This document shows positions 11,227 through 21,115 of a DNA stretch of 63,163 bases, one piece after another. The stretch comes from Gnetum montanum (Eukaryota; Streptophyta; Gnetopsida; Gnetales; Gnetaceae), in the NCBI GenBank assembly GCA_015680685.1, contig MNCI01023893.1, forward strand, positions 70,870 to 134,032, read 5' to 3'. Within the stretch, counting starts at the first letter, position 1. Every line of letters begins with the position of its first letter. The position numbers and the translations under genes were made by a program. The notes under the pieces are model-generated. The model had not been told where the DNA came from and ran no database searches. It saw only the letters and a list, made by a program, of their open reading frames with translations.

Positions 11227-12250
11227 GCTAGGCTAATGGTAAGACTATTGATTTGAAAGCTCCAAGTCATGGATTTGATTCTAGTGGGCAATGTAGAGTT
11301 ATAAAGTTCAAATTTGACTTCAAGTTATGGGTTTTATTTTAGTAGGCAATACAAAGTTATAAAATTCTAATTTGACTATATGTCATAGCGGCAAATATTA
11401 TTTTAAAAGAAAAAGAAAATTTTTATGTGTGAATGTGCCAAAAAATAAAAGTTTTTAATTATAACTCCCCCTAAAATATCTCCTTATATTATGCAAATAG
11501 AAATGTTTAAAATTTTTAAAATATTGTATGTTTCACCAATTTGTAAACTTGGTTACTGTAAAAATAAAGAATGTTCCTTTGAATATTTCATTTATTATAA
11601 GCACGAGTTGTAACTTAACTAGTTGGCTTACCCACTTTGCATCCCAAAGGTATTGGTTTGAATCCTAGTACCAATATTGTGAATGCTAACTTAGAGACAT
11701 GCTCCATGTGTGTGTGTGTGTATTGCAATCAATTGTGTATTCTTTCCATAAAAAAAGTCTATTTATTAAAACCTTAAGCCATTCTCAACACATACACTAA
11801 TTATAACTTAGCACAGGAGAATTACACCAATTTGATTTATTCACATGGTTAGCACTCAAAAGTATTGGGTTGAAAGACCACTCTCACCGTCCCCTCTACC
11901 AAACATTAAGGATTATAGTAAGAAAAAGAATGAACAGGGATTGACACCCATAATATTTAATAATAGAGCAGAAAGTACAATAAATAGCAATATTATTATT
12001 ATTATTTGCTTATTTAGGTTTTTCTTTTGCAATACTCTACTTGTGTACTCTGAATTTCTATTTTAAATTTTTAGTTTTAATATATATCTTTTGACATAGA
12101 CCATAATTTTAAAATATATATCCTTTTCAGGTATGACACTCGATATTACATTTACTGAAAACTAAAAACTAAAAATTGGTATTTTTATTGCATTTAATAA
12201 AGTAATTGACATAATCTTAGAAAATCATAATTTGTATTGACATTTAATAA
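11227..12250. repeat. Dispersed repeat R1 (copy 1)
   Basis: About 1 kb of AT-rich DNA shared with 58371-59330 in the same order. Shared landmarks include GCTAGGCTA near the start, CTCCTTATATTAT with ACAAATAGAAAT or GCAAATAGAAAT, and GGTTTGAATCCTAGTACC. In both places it follows an LTR-B tail, so R1 may be the internal start of the element that owns LTR-B. I see no reading frame. A GT microsatellite lies at about 11707-11721. Confidence 0.7.
11600..11690 (+). repeat. tRNA-like (SINE-type) segment inside R1
   Basis: The text TAACTTAACTAGTTGGCTTA resembles a tRNA A box region, and GGTTTGAATCC about 40 bp on matches a B box (GGTTCGAATCC). This spacing is typical of tRNA-derived SINE heads. The same segment recurs in the second R1 copy at about 58745-58830. 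No tRNA cloverleaf is complete, so it is not a tRNA gene. Confidence 0.4.
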
Positions 12251-12582
12251 CATCATGAAAAATCATAATCTTGTCAGTTGGTATGATCCATAGTGCACAT
12301 GATGCACATTCACATTCATGGTTCTCTTGTAGATGTGACTTGGACTCACTTACCCAAGAAAAATACCGAAAGGGTATCTTTTGGCTACAACCAAATCATC
12401 GTGAAGAACCAGGACTCACTTACCCAAGAAAAATACCGAAAGGGTATCTTTTGGCTACAACCAAATCATCGTGAAGAACCATAATGTTGTTCTAACAAGG
12501 TTTATAATACCCATGAGGAGGAATGACACATAAGAAAATCCAAAAATAGGATTGAAAGTTGCAACATACATTTACTGAAAGC
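12251..12582. repeat. Dispersed repeat R2 (copy 1)
   Basis: Shared with 55345-55620. Landmarks are ATGATGCACAT, GGCTACAACCAAATCATC (AGCTACAACC... in the other copy) and CCAAAAATAGGAT with GAAA and TTGCAA. It ends where the laccase pseudogene begins. A perfect 70-bp tandem duplication lies inside. Confidence 0.65.
12342..12481. repeat. Perfect 70-bp tandem duplication
   Basis: The unit starting GGACTCACTTACCCAAG at 12342 is repeated base for base from 12412. The R2 copy at 55.4 kb has only one equivalent unit. Perfect identity in an otherwise decayed region means a very recent event or an assembly artefact. Confidence 0.9.
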
Positions 12583-12732
12583 TCGAAATTGAATTCGGCA
12601 GTCGCGGAGATTGAATTCGACGGTTGCGGGGTCATAGATGCCAGAACCACGGCCGACGACGTAGAAATCGTGGCCATGCAGATGGATGGGGTGGCTCTCG
12701 CCGTCCAGGATGCTGGTGCCCTGCATCACCAT
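12583..12732 (-). pseudogene. Laccase pseudogene: third copper-motif exon fragment
   Basis: Reads [20 protein letters not shown], then VGRGSG and [20 protein letters not shown] is the type 1/3 copper-ligand motif of the C-terminal cupredoxin domain. A pyrimidine-rich TTCAG stands just upstream as a possible acceptor. After FNLRD the frame leaves the laccase family and a small GAATTC-containing duplication leads into repeat R2. Confidence 0.85.
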
Positions 12733-12789
12733 CTGAACCGTGAAAGAGGTTAGAGCTTTTTCAAATTAAAAAAATAAAGGAATTACGAA

Positions 12790-13085
12790 CCAGTGAAGGG
12801 AATCGTGGAACGGGAATGTAAGGACTCATCCGGCACGGATCTGGACAGCAGTCTTGCAGGTTTCCGGGCCTGCCATTGATGCCGAGTGCGTCGGAGTTTG
12901 GGATCATACCGCCGGACACTGTGGCTCTCAGCTATGAGGTGTGTGCGTGCCACCAAAGCGTACAGTGTATTTGTACGTGTATTTGTCGCCAGGTTGGATC
13001 GGACACTGTGTAATGTATTCTGGCCCGTCGGAATACAGGTCAAGAAGTTGAATGGTTGGAAAAAACCGTTACAGCTTCGATTCCA
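12790..13085 (-). pseudogene. Laccase pseudogene: second copper-motif exon fragment
   Basis: Carries [18 protein letters not shown], a frame jump, LWWHAHTS, a stop where laccases have Trp, [10 protein letters not shown], then PNSDALGINGRPGNLQDC. Laccases normally have about 40 residues between GGMI-like and PNxSDA-like blocks. Here they are fused, so that piece was deleted. A possible donor (CTG|GTTCGT) lies near 12790. Confidence 0.82.
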
Positions 13086-13398
13086 TTTAAGTATTTAACA
13101 GTATTGTGCTATAAATTTTAAAAATTAAGAAAAAAAAACAGTACTGTGTTATAAGGAAACGTTGCCAGAGTAGAACCCACAATATTACAATCAATACATC
13201 AGTGCCTTGACTCTCTTGATCTCTAAGCTACAGCGCTAAATGCTCTTGATTTTTTCTATGACAGGCTAGCAGAATTTTCATGGTTTTGAATACTGGAAAT
13301 TAGCCGTATTTTACTTTTAAAATAACAGTGTTGAACCGTTTCAAATTCAACACTTTAATTTCGACATAGCATAAACAGTTTCATTTTCAGTCATTTAC

Positions 13399-13550
13399 CA
13401 GTGGAGAGTGGTGCTGCATTTGCATTTGTTTACCACCTTTACAATCACAGTGTCACCCTCGCGGACCGTTGCTGTCGGCCCCGGGTACATGTTATTCACT
13501 GTGACCACCTCCTGCGTACTGCAGTGCCTTGTTACATTTGTTTGTTTCAG
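13399..13550 (-). pseudogene. Laccase pseudogene: exon 2
   Basis: An exon of 152 bp, the size I recall for exon 2 of plant laccases. The acceptor is TTTTGCAG|CTGAAAC and the donor is CTCCACTG|GTAAATG. It encodes TNVTRHCSTQEVVTVNNMYP, then GPTATVREGDTVIVKVVN, and ends in LHW, where the first copper motif (HWHG) is normally split by an intron. Open throughout. Confidence 0.88.
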
Positions 13551-13679
13551 CTGCAAAACAGGAATCATCAATGTCATCACTTGCCCATCGCTAGAGGAAC
13601 AAGAAGAAACCAGAACAATTGAAAAAAAATCATCATTGAAAAAACAATGGGGATTATAAACAGATCAAATGATACGTAC

Positions 13680-13799
13680 CACCACCCAGTTAAAGACACG
13701 AGGAGTTATTACGAGCGCCACGGAAGACACCAGAAACGCTTGCAGCAGGCAGAGGGCCACGACGAGACGCCTGCCCAGTATTCTCATGCTATTTCTCAT
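13680..13799 (-). pseudogene. Laccase pseudogene: exon 1 with signal peptide
   Basis: Starting at the Met codon at 13799 the frame reads a short basic start, then a hydrophobic core (LVVALCLLQAFLVSSVAL), a secretion signal as in apoplastic laccases. It then reads ITPRVFNWVV and a GTACGT splice donor at 13679. A second Met codon is at 13787. An upstream in-frame Met at 13898 exists but would put charged residues before the signal, so I did not choose it. Confidence 0.78.
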
Positions 13800-14320
13800 C
13801 CCAGATCGCACATACATTAAATCATCTTGAATGAAATAAGCGGTGTTTCCAGACTCCGACTCGGCGAGCCACTCGTGAATTCGGAGCACCAAATTCAAAA
13901 TAACTCAACTAGAAGGAAGCTTAATTTTGACCCTGCTAAAGATTTAACGGGGCTTGGAAGTGGCAAGTTACTGGGCCAACGGAGAGCCGCCAAAACCCTG
14001 CAAGTCTCGTAACACTTTTTATGGAAAACTCTTGGCTAGTACTACCTCAATCCATACTGCAGTAAGGCAGGGCAAATATAAGCTTGGTGATAGGAAACTC
14101 TATATTAATAAGCTCAATCCCTGTATACACAACAGAGACGGTTGGTTAGTTTGGGGCTGATATCACGCCTTTGGCCGTAATACCACAATATAAAGGTAAG
14201 AGCAGTCCTGTTCACGAGGTTAATAGGGTTTGTTGGGCAATCCCCACCTATCCCAGAGTAGCAGCAGAACGTGGGCAAAAAACGAAAAATGGACAAAAGT
14301 AAATACAGTCCGGAGAAACA
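13800..14320. other. Upstream flank of the laccase pseudogene, no gene seen
   Basis: About 520 bp that would hold the promoter of the laccase gene. I find no further exon, no confident TATA box and no recognisable repeat until the short tandem duplications that start at 14321. Confidence 0.5.
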
Positions 14321-14410
14321 GCATGTCACGTCCATACAAACTATACAAGACAACAACCTCGGGAGAAGCGAGACAACATGTTACGTTCATACAAAATATA
14401 CAAGACAAAC
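14321..14410. repeat. Imperfect tandem duplication, 55-bp period
   Basis: GCATGTCACGTCCATACAAA at 14321 recurs as ACATGTTACGTTCATACAAA at 14376. Both are followed by TATACAAGACA. Confidence 0.75.
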
Positions 14411-14436
14411 ACTTTAAAGTTATGATATCTTTTTAT

Positions 14437-14546
14437 AAAAGAATTCTCATAGAAGTCACATTTCTTGACCATTTCCTGGAGCAAGTGATATTTTTTCAGA
14501 AAAGAATTCTCATAGAGGTCACATTTCTTGACCATTTCGTGGAGGT
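14437..14546. repeat. Imperfect tandem duplication, 63-bp period
   Basis: The words AAAGAATTCTCATAGA and CATTTCTTGACCATTTC occur twice, 63 bases apart. Because 63 is divisible by three, a short open frame runs through both units. I consider it accidental. Confidence 0.8.
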
Positions 14547-14599
14547 CCCGAGGTCTAGGAGAACGTAGTTAAAGGCAAAAGTTATATTTGTCCGCATTG

Positions 14600-14712
14600 G
14601 ACATGGTTACTTCTATTCTCTTTAAGGTATAAAGGAATCTATAATATGGTTTGTGGGCATGGTTATGTCTATTTTCTTTAAAGTAGAAAAAAATTTATGA
14701 TATAGTTGATGG
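14600..14712. repeat. Imperfect tandem duplication, 56-bp period
   Basis: CATGGTTACTTCTATT at 14602 recurs as CATGGTTATGTCTATT at 14658, each followed by CTTTAA and a TATGATATAG-like or TATAATATGG-like end. This is the third small duplication in 400 bp. Confidence 0.7.
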
Positions 14713-14889
14713 CTGATGTATATAATGATGAAAACATGATTGGTGTGCATGATGTTTGTTCAACCACCATGGGTATTGTATCTCACATGTATGAACATGA
14801 AGAAATGCTAGTTGCATTTTCTTGCAACCTAAACTACGAGAATGTGCCTACCTATAGTTTGTTATAGCACATGGAAAAATAGGAGTTGC

Positions 14890-16740
14890 GGAAGACCCTG
14901 CAAAATGCACCCCCTTGTAGTGTTTGGAAAAAGCTCTTCGAAAGTGCATTTGTTCACTGAAAACTACAATTTCCAAGTAAGTTTAGATCATTAGAAGCAC
15001 AATGCTTTTCGGAGGCAATTGCAATAGAATTGTTACTAGCAATGCCTCATAATAAACTATAAAACATTGCTAGAAGCCTTCTATTCAACTAGAAGCATCC
15101 ATGCAAGGGTAAATGCAAGCTTTCGATTGCTGGAAAGCATTCGGAAGCTTCTGTGGGAAAGTTGTTAAATGCATCTTCTCGCAATAGTTGAGAAAAGCTC
15201 TTCGAAAGTGCCTCTGATGATTAGAAGCTGCAATTTCCAAGTAAGTGCAGATCACCAGAAGCATAGCCCTTTCCGGAGGTGGCTATGAGTAAACTGCTAC
15301 TAGGGGTATATCATAGTCCATTATAAAACATTATTGGAAGGCTTCTGTTCAACCAGAAGCATCCAAACAAGGGTGAATGCAAGCTTCCAGTTGTTGGAAG
15401 GCTTGTAAAAGATCTTACAGGAAAGTTGCTAGATGCACCTCCTAAAAATGTTTGGAAAAAGCTCTTCAAAAGTGCCTCTCATGACTAGAAGCTCTGATTT
15501 CCAAGTAAGTGTAGATCATCAAAAGAACAACCCTTTTTGAAGGTGTTTGTGAGCAAACTACTACTAGTGATGCCTTACAGTCCATTATAAAACATTACTA
15601 GAAGCCTTTCGTTCAACCAAAAGCATCCATGCAAAGGTGAATGTCAGCTTTTGATTGCTTAAAGGCTTCTAGAAGCTCATGTGAGGAAGGTGCTAGATGC
15701 ACCCCCTTGCAGTGTTTGAAAAGAGCCCTCTAGAAGAACATCTAAAGACTAGACGTTGTGATTTCTAAGTGCAGATCAACAAAAGCACAATGCTTTTTAG
15801 AGGTGACTATGAGTGAATTGCTACTAGTGATACCTCATGGTTCACTATAAAACATTGGTGGAAGCTTTCCATTCAATTGAAAGCATCCAAGAAAATGTGA
15901 ATGCAAGCTTCTAGTTGTTGGAAGGCTTCCAAAAGCTCCAACAAGGAAGTTGCTAGATGCACCCTCTTGTAGTGTTTGAAAAAACCTCTCTAGAAGTGCC
16001 TCTGTTGACCAAAAGCTGTGATTTTCAAGTAAGTGTAGATCATTGGAAGCATGACCCTTTCTAGAGGTGGTTGTGAGTAGACTACTACTAGCAATGTCTT
16101 GCAGTCTACTATAAAACATTGTTGGAAGCCTTTTGTTCAATCAAAAGAATCTATGCAAGGGTGAATGTGAGCTTCTAGTTGCTAGAAGGCTTTTGAATGC
16201 TCCTACATGGAAGCTGTTAGATGTACCCCCTCACAATGTTTGGAAAAAGCCCTCCAACAGAGTGTTTGTTGATTAGAAGCTATGATTTGTAACTAAGTGC
16301 ATATCATTGAAAGCACAACACTTTCTAGAGGTAGTTGCGAGCATATTGCTACTAGTAGTACCTCGTAGGATACAGTAAAGCATTGGTGAAATTCATTGGG
16401 GCCACTTGAAGCATGCATGCAAGGGTGAATGCATGCTTCTAGTTGTTTGGTAGCTTCTGGAAGCCCCTATGGGGATGTTGCTAGATGCACCCCATTGCAG
16501 TCTTTGGAAAAATCTCTCTGGAAGCGCATATGTTCATCAAAAGTTGTGTTTTTCAAGTTGGTGTAGATCACTAGAAGCACAACCCCTTTCAAATGTAGCT
16601 ACAAGTAGATTGCTACTAGCAGTTTCTCTTAATATAATGTATAATGTTGTTAGAAGTCTTCCATTCCATCAGAAGCTAGAGTAAATGTTGGCTTCGAGTA
16701 GCTAGGAGGCTTTTGGAAGCTCATGTGCAATGGTTGTGAG
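14890..16740. repeat. Satellite array A, about seven units of 258-269 bp
   Basis: The landmark AAGCTCTTCGAAAGTGC and its variants recur near 14930, 15190, 15459, 15723, 15988, 16247 and 16509. Other phase markers (TTCCAAGTAAGTG, TATAAAACATT, AAGCATCCATGCAAGG) keep the same order in every unit. Units are rich in TTCTAGAAG-like palindromes. No frame is conserved. It forms the outer end of the left arm of the 22-kb inverted structure. Words such as AAGGNTGAATGC and TGCCTCATAGT suggest a distant link with arrays B and C. Confidence 0.9.
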
Positions 16741-17019
16741 TTAGATGAGATCATAATTATCTATGTTTTACTATGAGACTGTGCATTATGCAATGGATCA
16801 CATCCACCTAAAAATATTATACATTATGTGAATGAACTAAAACTAGTAACCCACGTTTTATTACAACATTGCGACTAGTACAGTAGAAGTATTACAGATA
16901 AGGTTCTTGCTAATTTCTAAGGTATATATGAATATTGATTTTAATTTTTAAGTTGTGTTTATCAATTACAATGTTTGTAGATTGTGGAATTGTTGTTTGA
17001 GTTAGCGACAAAATTTTTT
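16741..17019. other. Spacer between array A and the MULE-like transposase, no gene seen
   Basis: AT-rich spacer of about 280 bp. I see no motif that I can support. Confidence 0.4.
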
Positions 17020-19850
17020 TTTGTTGAGATGTGAGGATGACAAGAGCATGCTAGTTTCTAGCAAACAGCATGACAACAAGAAATACAAAAACCACCAATT
17101 GGTCCTTTCCCAAAAATGAAATAAGATGGTCCTATTTCTATGACAATGCCTTTGCTTAGATATACAAAGAAAGAGTGGACAATTTCATTATAGGTAAATA
17201 GAGAAATGAAATGTTTTTATCTAAATTTTTCTATAGTAACAAAAACCAATAGAAATGGGAAAAGGAAACTTTCCCCTGATCAAACCAATATACTTGTCAT
17301 ACAAGGTAGGTTTTCTTGAATTTCTAATGTCCTCAACAATGTTTATAAATATTTTTTATGATGCATATTATTAGAGTATTGTCTAATATCCATGTATATA
17401 CATGAATTAGTTATCATTGTTCGTATGGCCCAAATGTTATCATTGGAGTGGTATCTAGGGAAGGAAGAAAAAGAAATAGGACTAGTAGAAAGAATGGTTA
17501 TCAATGTAATTTCATAGTTTGTATTATGTGTGGCACTGACAATGTTGCATGCACTATATATCAGGAAATGAATCATGTTGACTTGTTAGGAGATTATTGT
17601 CATGGCATCCTTGGTCTCATGTCAGATAGAAGAGATGCTTGATCAATACATATTTTTTCTAAGATACATCGAAAGATAGTCTCATTATGGAATGAAAGAT
17701 TTCGAGTAGATATGAATTATGAGAGATATATTAAGTATCTATTCAATGAAAAGCAAGAATTCAAGGTATCATGGAAAAGAAACATGTTTCTTCTGAAAAA
17801 TGACATTTAAAATATTTGCAAAGATGTTACATTGGAATACAAAAAAAGTGAGCATGATAAAATTAGTACATGATTATGATACCAGAGCACCGCATATTTT
17901 TTTCTTTTACTATTAAGAGGAGAACATCAAATAGTCTATCCCAATAATCATCTGGTTGCAATCACCATGGATGCTATTTTGAGATGATAGATCTATCTCA
18001 AAACAACATACTAGCTATGGATTCAACCTTCAACACCAACAAATATGGAGAAAGTAAAAATTTGGGGTATTTATTAGAAACCATGTATCAAGAATATTTT
18101 GTATTGAAATTGGCTCATTTTTCTAATATAAATGGTATTTTTGTACATAGATCCATCTTCACATAGTCATGGATTTTGATTCATACTACAATGGATTGCT
18201 TGTAGGATGGGTGATCTCCTCTAGATGTATAGAGAGAGATATCACAACTTGGCTTTTTGAATTAACAAGAAGATGCAAGTCCTGAGAGCCACGATGGACA
18301 GTAATGTTTCCATCATAGATGATTCAAACATGAAAATGAATGTTGTAAGGAAACAATTAAAACATTGAAATTTACTGTGTTATTTTAAAGTTGATTTCAA
18401 AACATGAAGATATCAAAATTGAATATGCAACATTATTTGAAATCTTCTAGTTTGTATTTTGGTTATATTTTTCTATGCATTTGGCATGTCTAGAAGGCAT
18501 GGAGGAAGAACTTGGAAACAAAGGTTAGAGATTTGACAATGAGAAAGGCAATGGTAGCACATCTAAACTTTATTATGAATGAATGCAAAAATCCGATGGA
18601 TGTTGTTGTGGAAATTAACAAGTTTGTCATTGAGCATCAATAGAACGTTCATTTCATCAATTACCTAAAGAGCTAATGGATAAATGGAGATAAATTTCAT
18701 AAGTATATATTTATTTAATTTTGAAATTATAGTTTTAATAAATTTAGATCATATGTTCCATTGTGTTTTTTGTTACTATGGGCTCAAACGTTCATTTCTC
18801 AAGGATGTGGGAAAAAGCCTATCATGATATTCCTCATGCTCAATAACAAAAATAATGTTGTGGAGTCCTATCATGGATTTTTAAAAGGAAAATTCTTGAG
18901 ATATATCAAAAATAGGGAATACTATTGCATTGATTGGCTTAAATGAACTTTGACAAAGGTACAACTATATTACTAGAACAATGTAAGAATTAAAGCTACA
19001 GGATATCTAATAAATAGAAAGAATAGAGAAATTAATAAGAAGTCATGAAAAAAGGCTATTGAAATATGTGATGATAATCACAAACACGTCCTAGATAAAG
19101 AAGATGAATATTTTGTTCATAGTCAAAATTCTTTGAAATGGGCTACTTAATACAAGGTGTTCAATGTGTTCTCCTTCAATATCTTTTGTGAGTGTAGATG
19201 GGCTAGCCTTGATCTTGCAATAATTTAATGAAAGTTTTGATATTAGCTAAAGGACGTACTAGTGCATATAAGTGCTTCTTCAAAGATGAGTATTTTGATT
19301 CAAGAATTCTTTTTGAGCTAAATTCATTTATGCCTCATGAATTTCCAAGCTGTGAAGAGGCATCACAATTAGGGATGACACCTAAAAAATTCAAATCAAG
19401 CACTAGGAAATCAAATAATAATGAGGTATAGAGCACTATAGTATCTTCCCATGAGCACAACAAAAAGGATGTTGAAAACTCAGATGAGAAATTGGAAGCA
19501 TTTGAGGACAATGCAGATGCAAGTTGGGTAAAAAATAGCAAAATTGAAAAAGGCATTCAAAATTTTTGCAAAGAATATGCACATAGATAGAGAGAGTATT
19601 CTTGAACTTGAAAAATATGTTGAGTAGATTCAGTCTAAGTTTTTGTTCTTTGAAAATGAAAATGGTTTGAGAAGTAACAAAAGATTGTCAAGTTGGGATA
19701 ACACTACTAAAAATCAACAACAGAAGCTTTCTGCTCTAAAATGACATATAAAACTATTATAGCAAATGGATATATAATCTAGATTCAATGACCCAACTTT
19801 GCATATCTAATTTATGATTGTTAAGTGTAACAATGTAACAGTTCTTGTTT
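17020..19850 (+). pseudogene. MULE-like transposase pseudogene, left arm (tpase1)
   Basis: Transposase of the Mutator-like class with a SWIM-type tail. In order: WSYFYDN...YKERVDNF (about 17125-17190); a Cys/His zinc-finger-like block ending in NHVDLLGDYCHG (17500-17605); the first catalytic region LAMDSTFNTNKYG with its Asp at 18020; DFDSYYNGLLVGWVISSR (about 18172-18220); CIWHV followed by KAWRKNL (18475-18515), typical of this family; and near 19165-19215 FCECRW, a degenerate SWIM finger. A charged C-terminal part follows to about 19850. Stops and frameshifts are frequent. The same blocks are read on the minus strand at 33070-31235. It lies between satellite arrays A and D. The family call is firm; the exact MULE subfamily is not. 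Confidence 0.82.
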
Positions 19851-20230
19851 TTTATTTGCACAATTTAATGAAGATAGCCAAGATTACAACTAGAACTCAT
19901 CTCTCTAACATTCAAATCTGAAGTAGTAGAATGGTTGTGTTACATGAAGGAGAGAGGTTTATGATGTTGACTACCTTTAGGATTACATGGAGTGCATAAT
20001 TTTTCTCTCAGATGCTATAAATTTTGTTCCCAATCATGTTTTCTCTTATGGTAGCCTTGTTAGGTTTTTTGGTTGTATGTTCTTAAACAGTTGAACATTA
20101 ATTATAATAGACAAAAATATTTAAAGAGCTTTTCATCTATTCTTGTGTCCTAATCTACGCATATTTTGTTCAATTTAACTTAATTGTGAAATGGGAATTC
20201 ATGCCTCTTACATGATATTGTAACTACGAA
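19851..20230. other. Spacer after tpase1, no gene seen
   Basis: AT-rich DNA between the transposase tail and array D. No frame or repeat that I can support. Confidence 0.35.
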
Positions 20231-21115
20231 GTTCTACGAGTAGCACTTGTTCAAATTCTCTCACTTCAATGTCATGTGTATCACATTATCTTCTAATTGT
20301 GACTAACATGCTACTTGCATTCATGAGCTAACAAAAAATAGAAATTAATTCTTCTTAGTATGATCCCATGCTACTCTCAATCTATCTTCTCATTGTGCTT
20401 TGTAGCATTTCATGCAAGCTACACTCGAGTATGTTAAATTGTGAGGTTGTTGTGGCCAGCAATCGGTTGCATCTATAGTTATTGCTTTTCACATGACGCT
20501 TGCATTATGTTACTATCATTACATGCAACTCACATGTATCGATTAACAAAAAATTAAAACTTTTTCTGAATAGTGCAAGCCCTTGCTACATGCAGTCTAT
20601 CCTCAAACTTTGATTCATAGAATTTCATGCGAGATGCAATTTAGTCTTTTAAACTACAAGGATGTTGTGGGTAGCAACCAGTCGCATCTATAGTTACTAC
20701 TCTTCACATGATGCTCACATTGTATTACTACCATTACATGTGACTCACATCTATTAGTTAATAAAAAATAGAATTTTTTTCTACACAATGTGAGCCCATG
20801 TTACTTGCAATCTATCCTTGAACTACAATTCGCAACATTTCATGCAAGACATAGTTTAGTCTTTTAAACTACAAGGTTGTTGCAACCAATAACCAATCAT
20901 ATCTATAGTTATTACTTTTTGCATAATGCTTGCATTGTGTTACTACCATTACATCTAACTCGCATGTATTAGTTAACAAAAACCAAATACTAAATCTTGA
21001 CAGTGCGAGCCTTTGCCACTCACATCCTTTTATTGAACTACAGTTCATAGTATTTCATGAGAGATGCATATTAATGTTTTAAACTATGAGGTGGTTGAAT
21101 GACAGATACCTACAT
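20230..21115. repeat. Satellite array D, four units of 215 bp
   Basis: The marker ATTTCATGCAAG or a variant lies at about 20406, 20621, 20836 and 21051, exactly 215 apart each time. Each unit also contains ATCTATAGTTA, TTACTACCATTACATG and TTAGTTAACAAAAA. The constant period and modest divergence contrast with the irregular array A. I found no matching array in the right arm. Confidence 0.9.

Larger units (their letters stand above)
12583..13799 (-). pseudogene. Laccase (plant multicopper oxidase) pseudogene, internally shortened
   Basis: Plant laccases are secreted four-copper oxidases that oxidise monolignols in the cell wall. On the minus strand the gene parts run in correct order: a signal-peptide exon, an exon with CSTQEVVTVNNMYPGPT and VREGDTVIVKVVN, a segment with [11 protein letters not shown] then LWWHAHTS, then SDALGINGRPG, and finally [15 protein letters not shown]. 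Good splice signals flank the first two exons. Defects are a frameshift before LWWHAH, a stop in place of the usual Trp after HAHTS (12932-12934), a deletion joining GGMI directly to PNSDALGINGRPG, and absence of most of domain 2. The sequence ends at a repeat border, so the last copper motif (HCH...) is missing. It is GC-richer than its surroundings. The original was an intron-bearing gene, not a processed copy. It is clearly a laccase but clearly not functional. Confidence 0.88.

Noticed and set aside
11600-11690. Possible functional tRNA gene
   Set aside because: Only box-like words are present; acceptor stem and anticodon arm do not form.
12271-12484. Open frames over the 70-bp duplication
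   Set aside because: They exist only because the 70-bp unit is repeated; there is no family match, and the R2 copy at 55.4 kb does not keep them.
12733-12782. Very short intron of about 50 bp between laccase fragments as a real intron
   Set aside because: GT and AG-like ends exist, but the flanking protein blocks are not adjacent in laccases, so it may be a deletion scar containing intron ends.
14230-14568. 112-codon plus-strand frame with a 21-residue repeat
   Set aside because: The repeat is explained by the 63-bp DNA duplication and there is no recognisable domain or codon signal.
15835-16140. 101-codon minus-strand frame in array A
   Set aside because: Lies wholly inside a satellite unit and is not open in the other units.
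14890-16740. CRISPR-like array
   Set aside because: Units of about 260 bp without conserved short repeats and unique spacers; this is a plant satellite.
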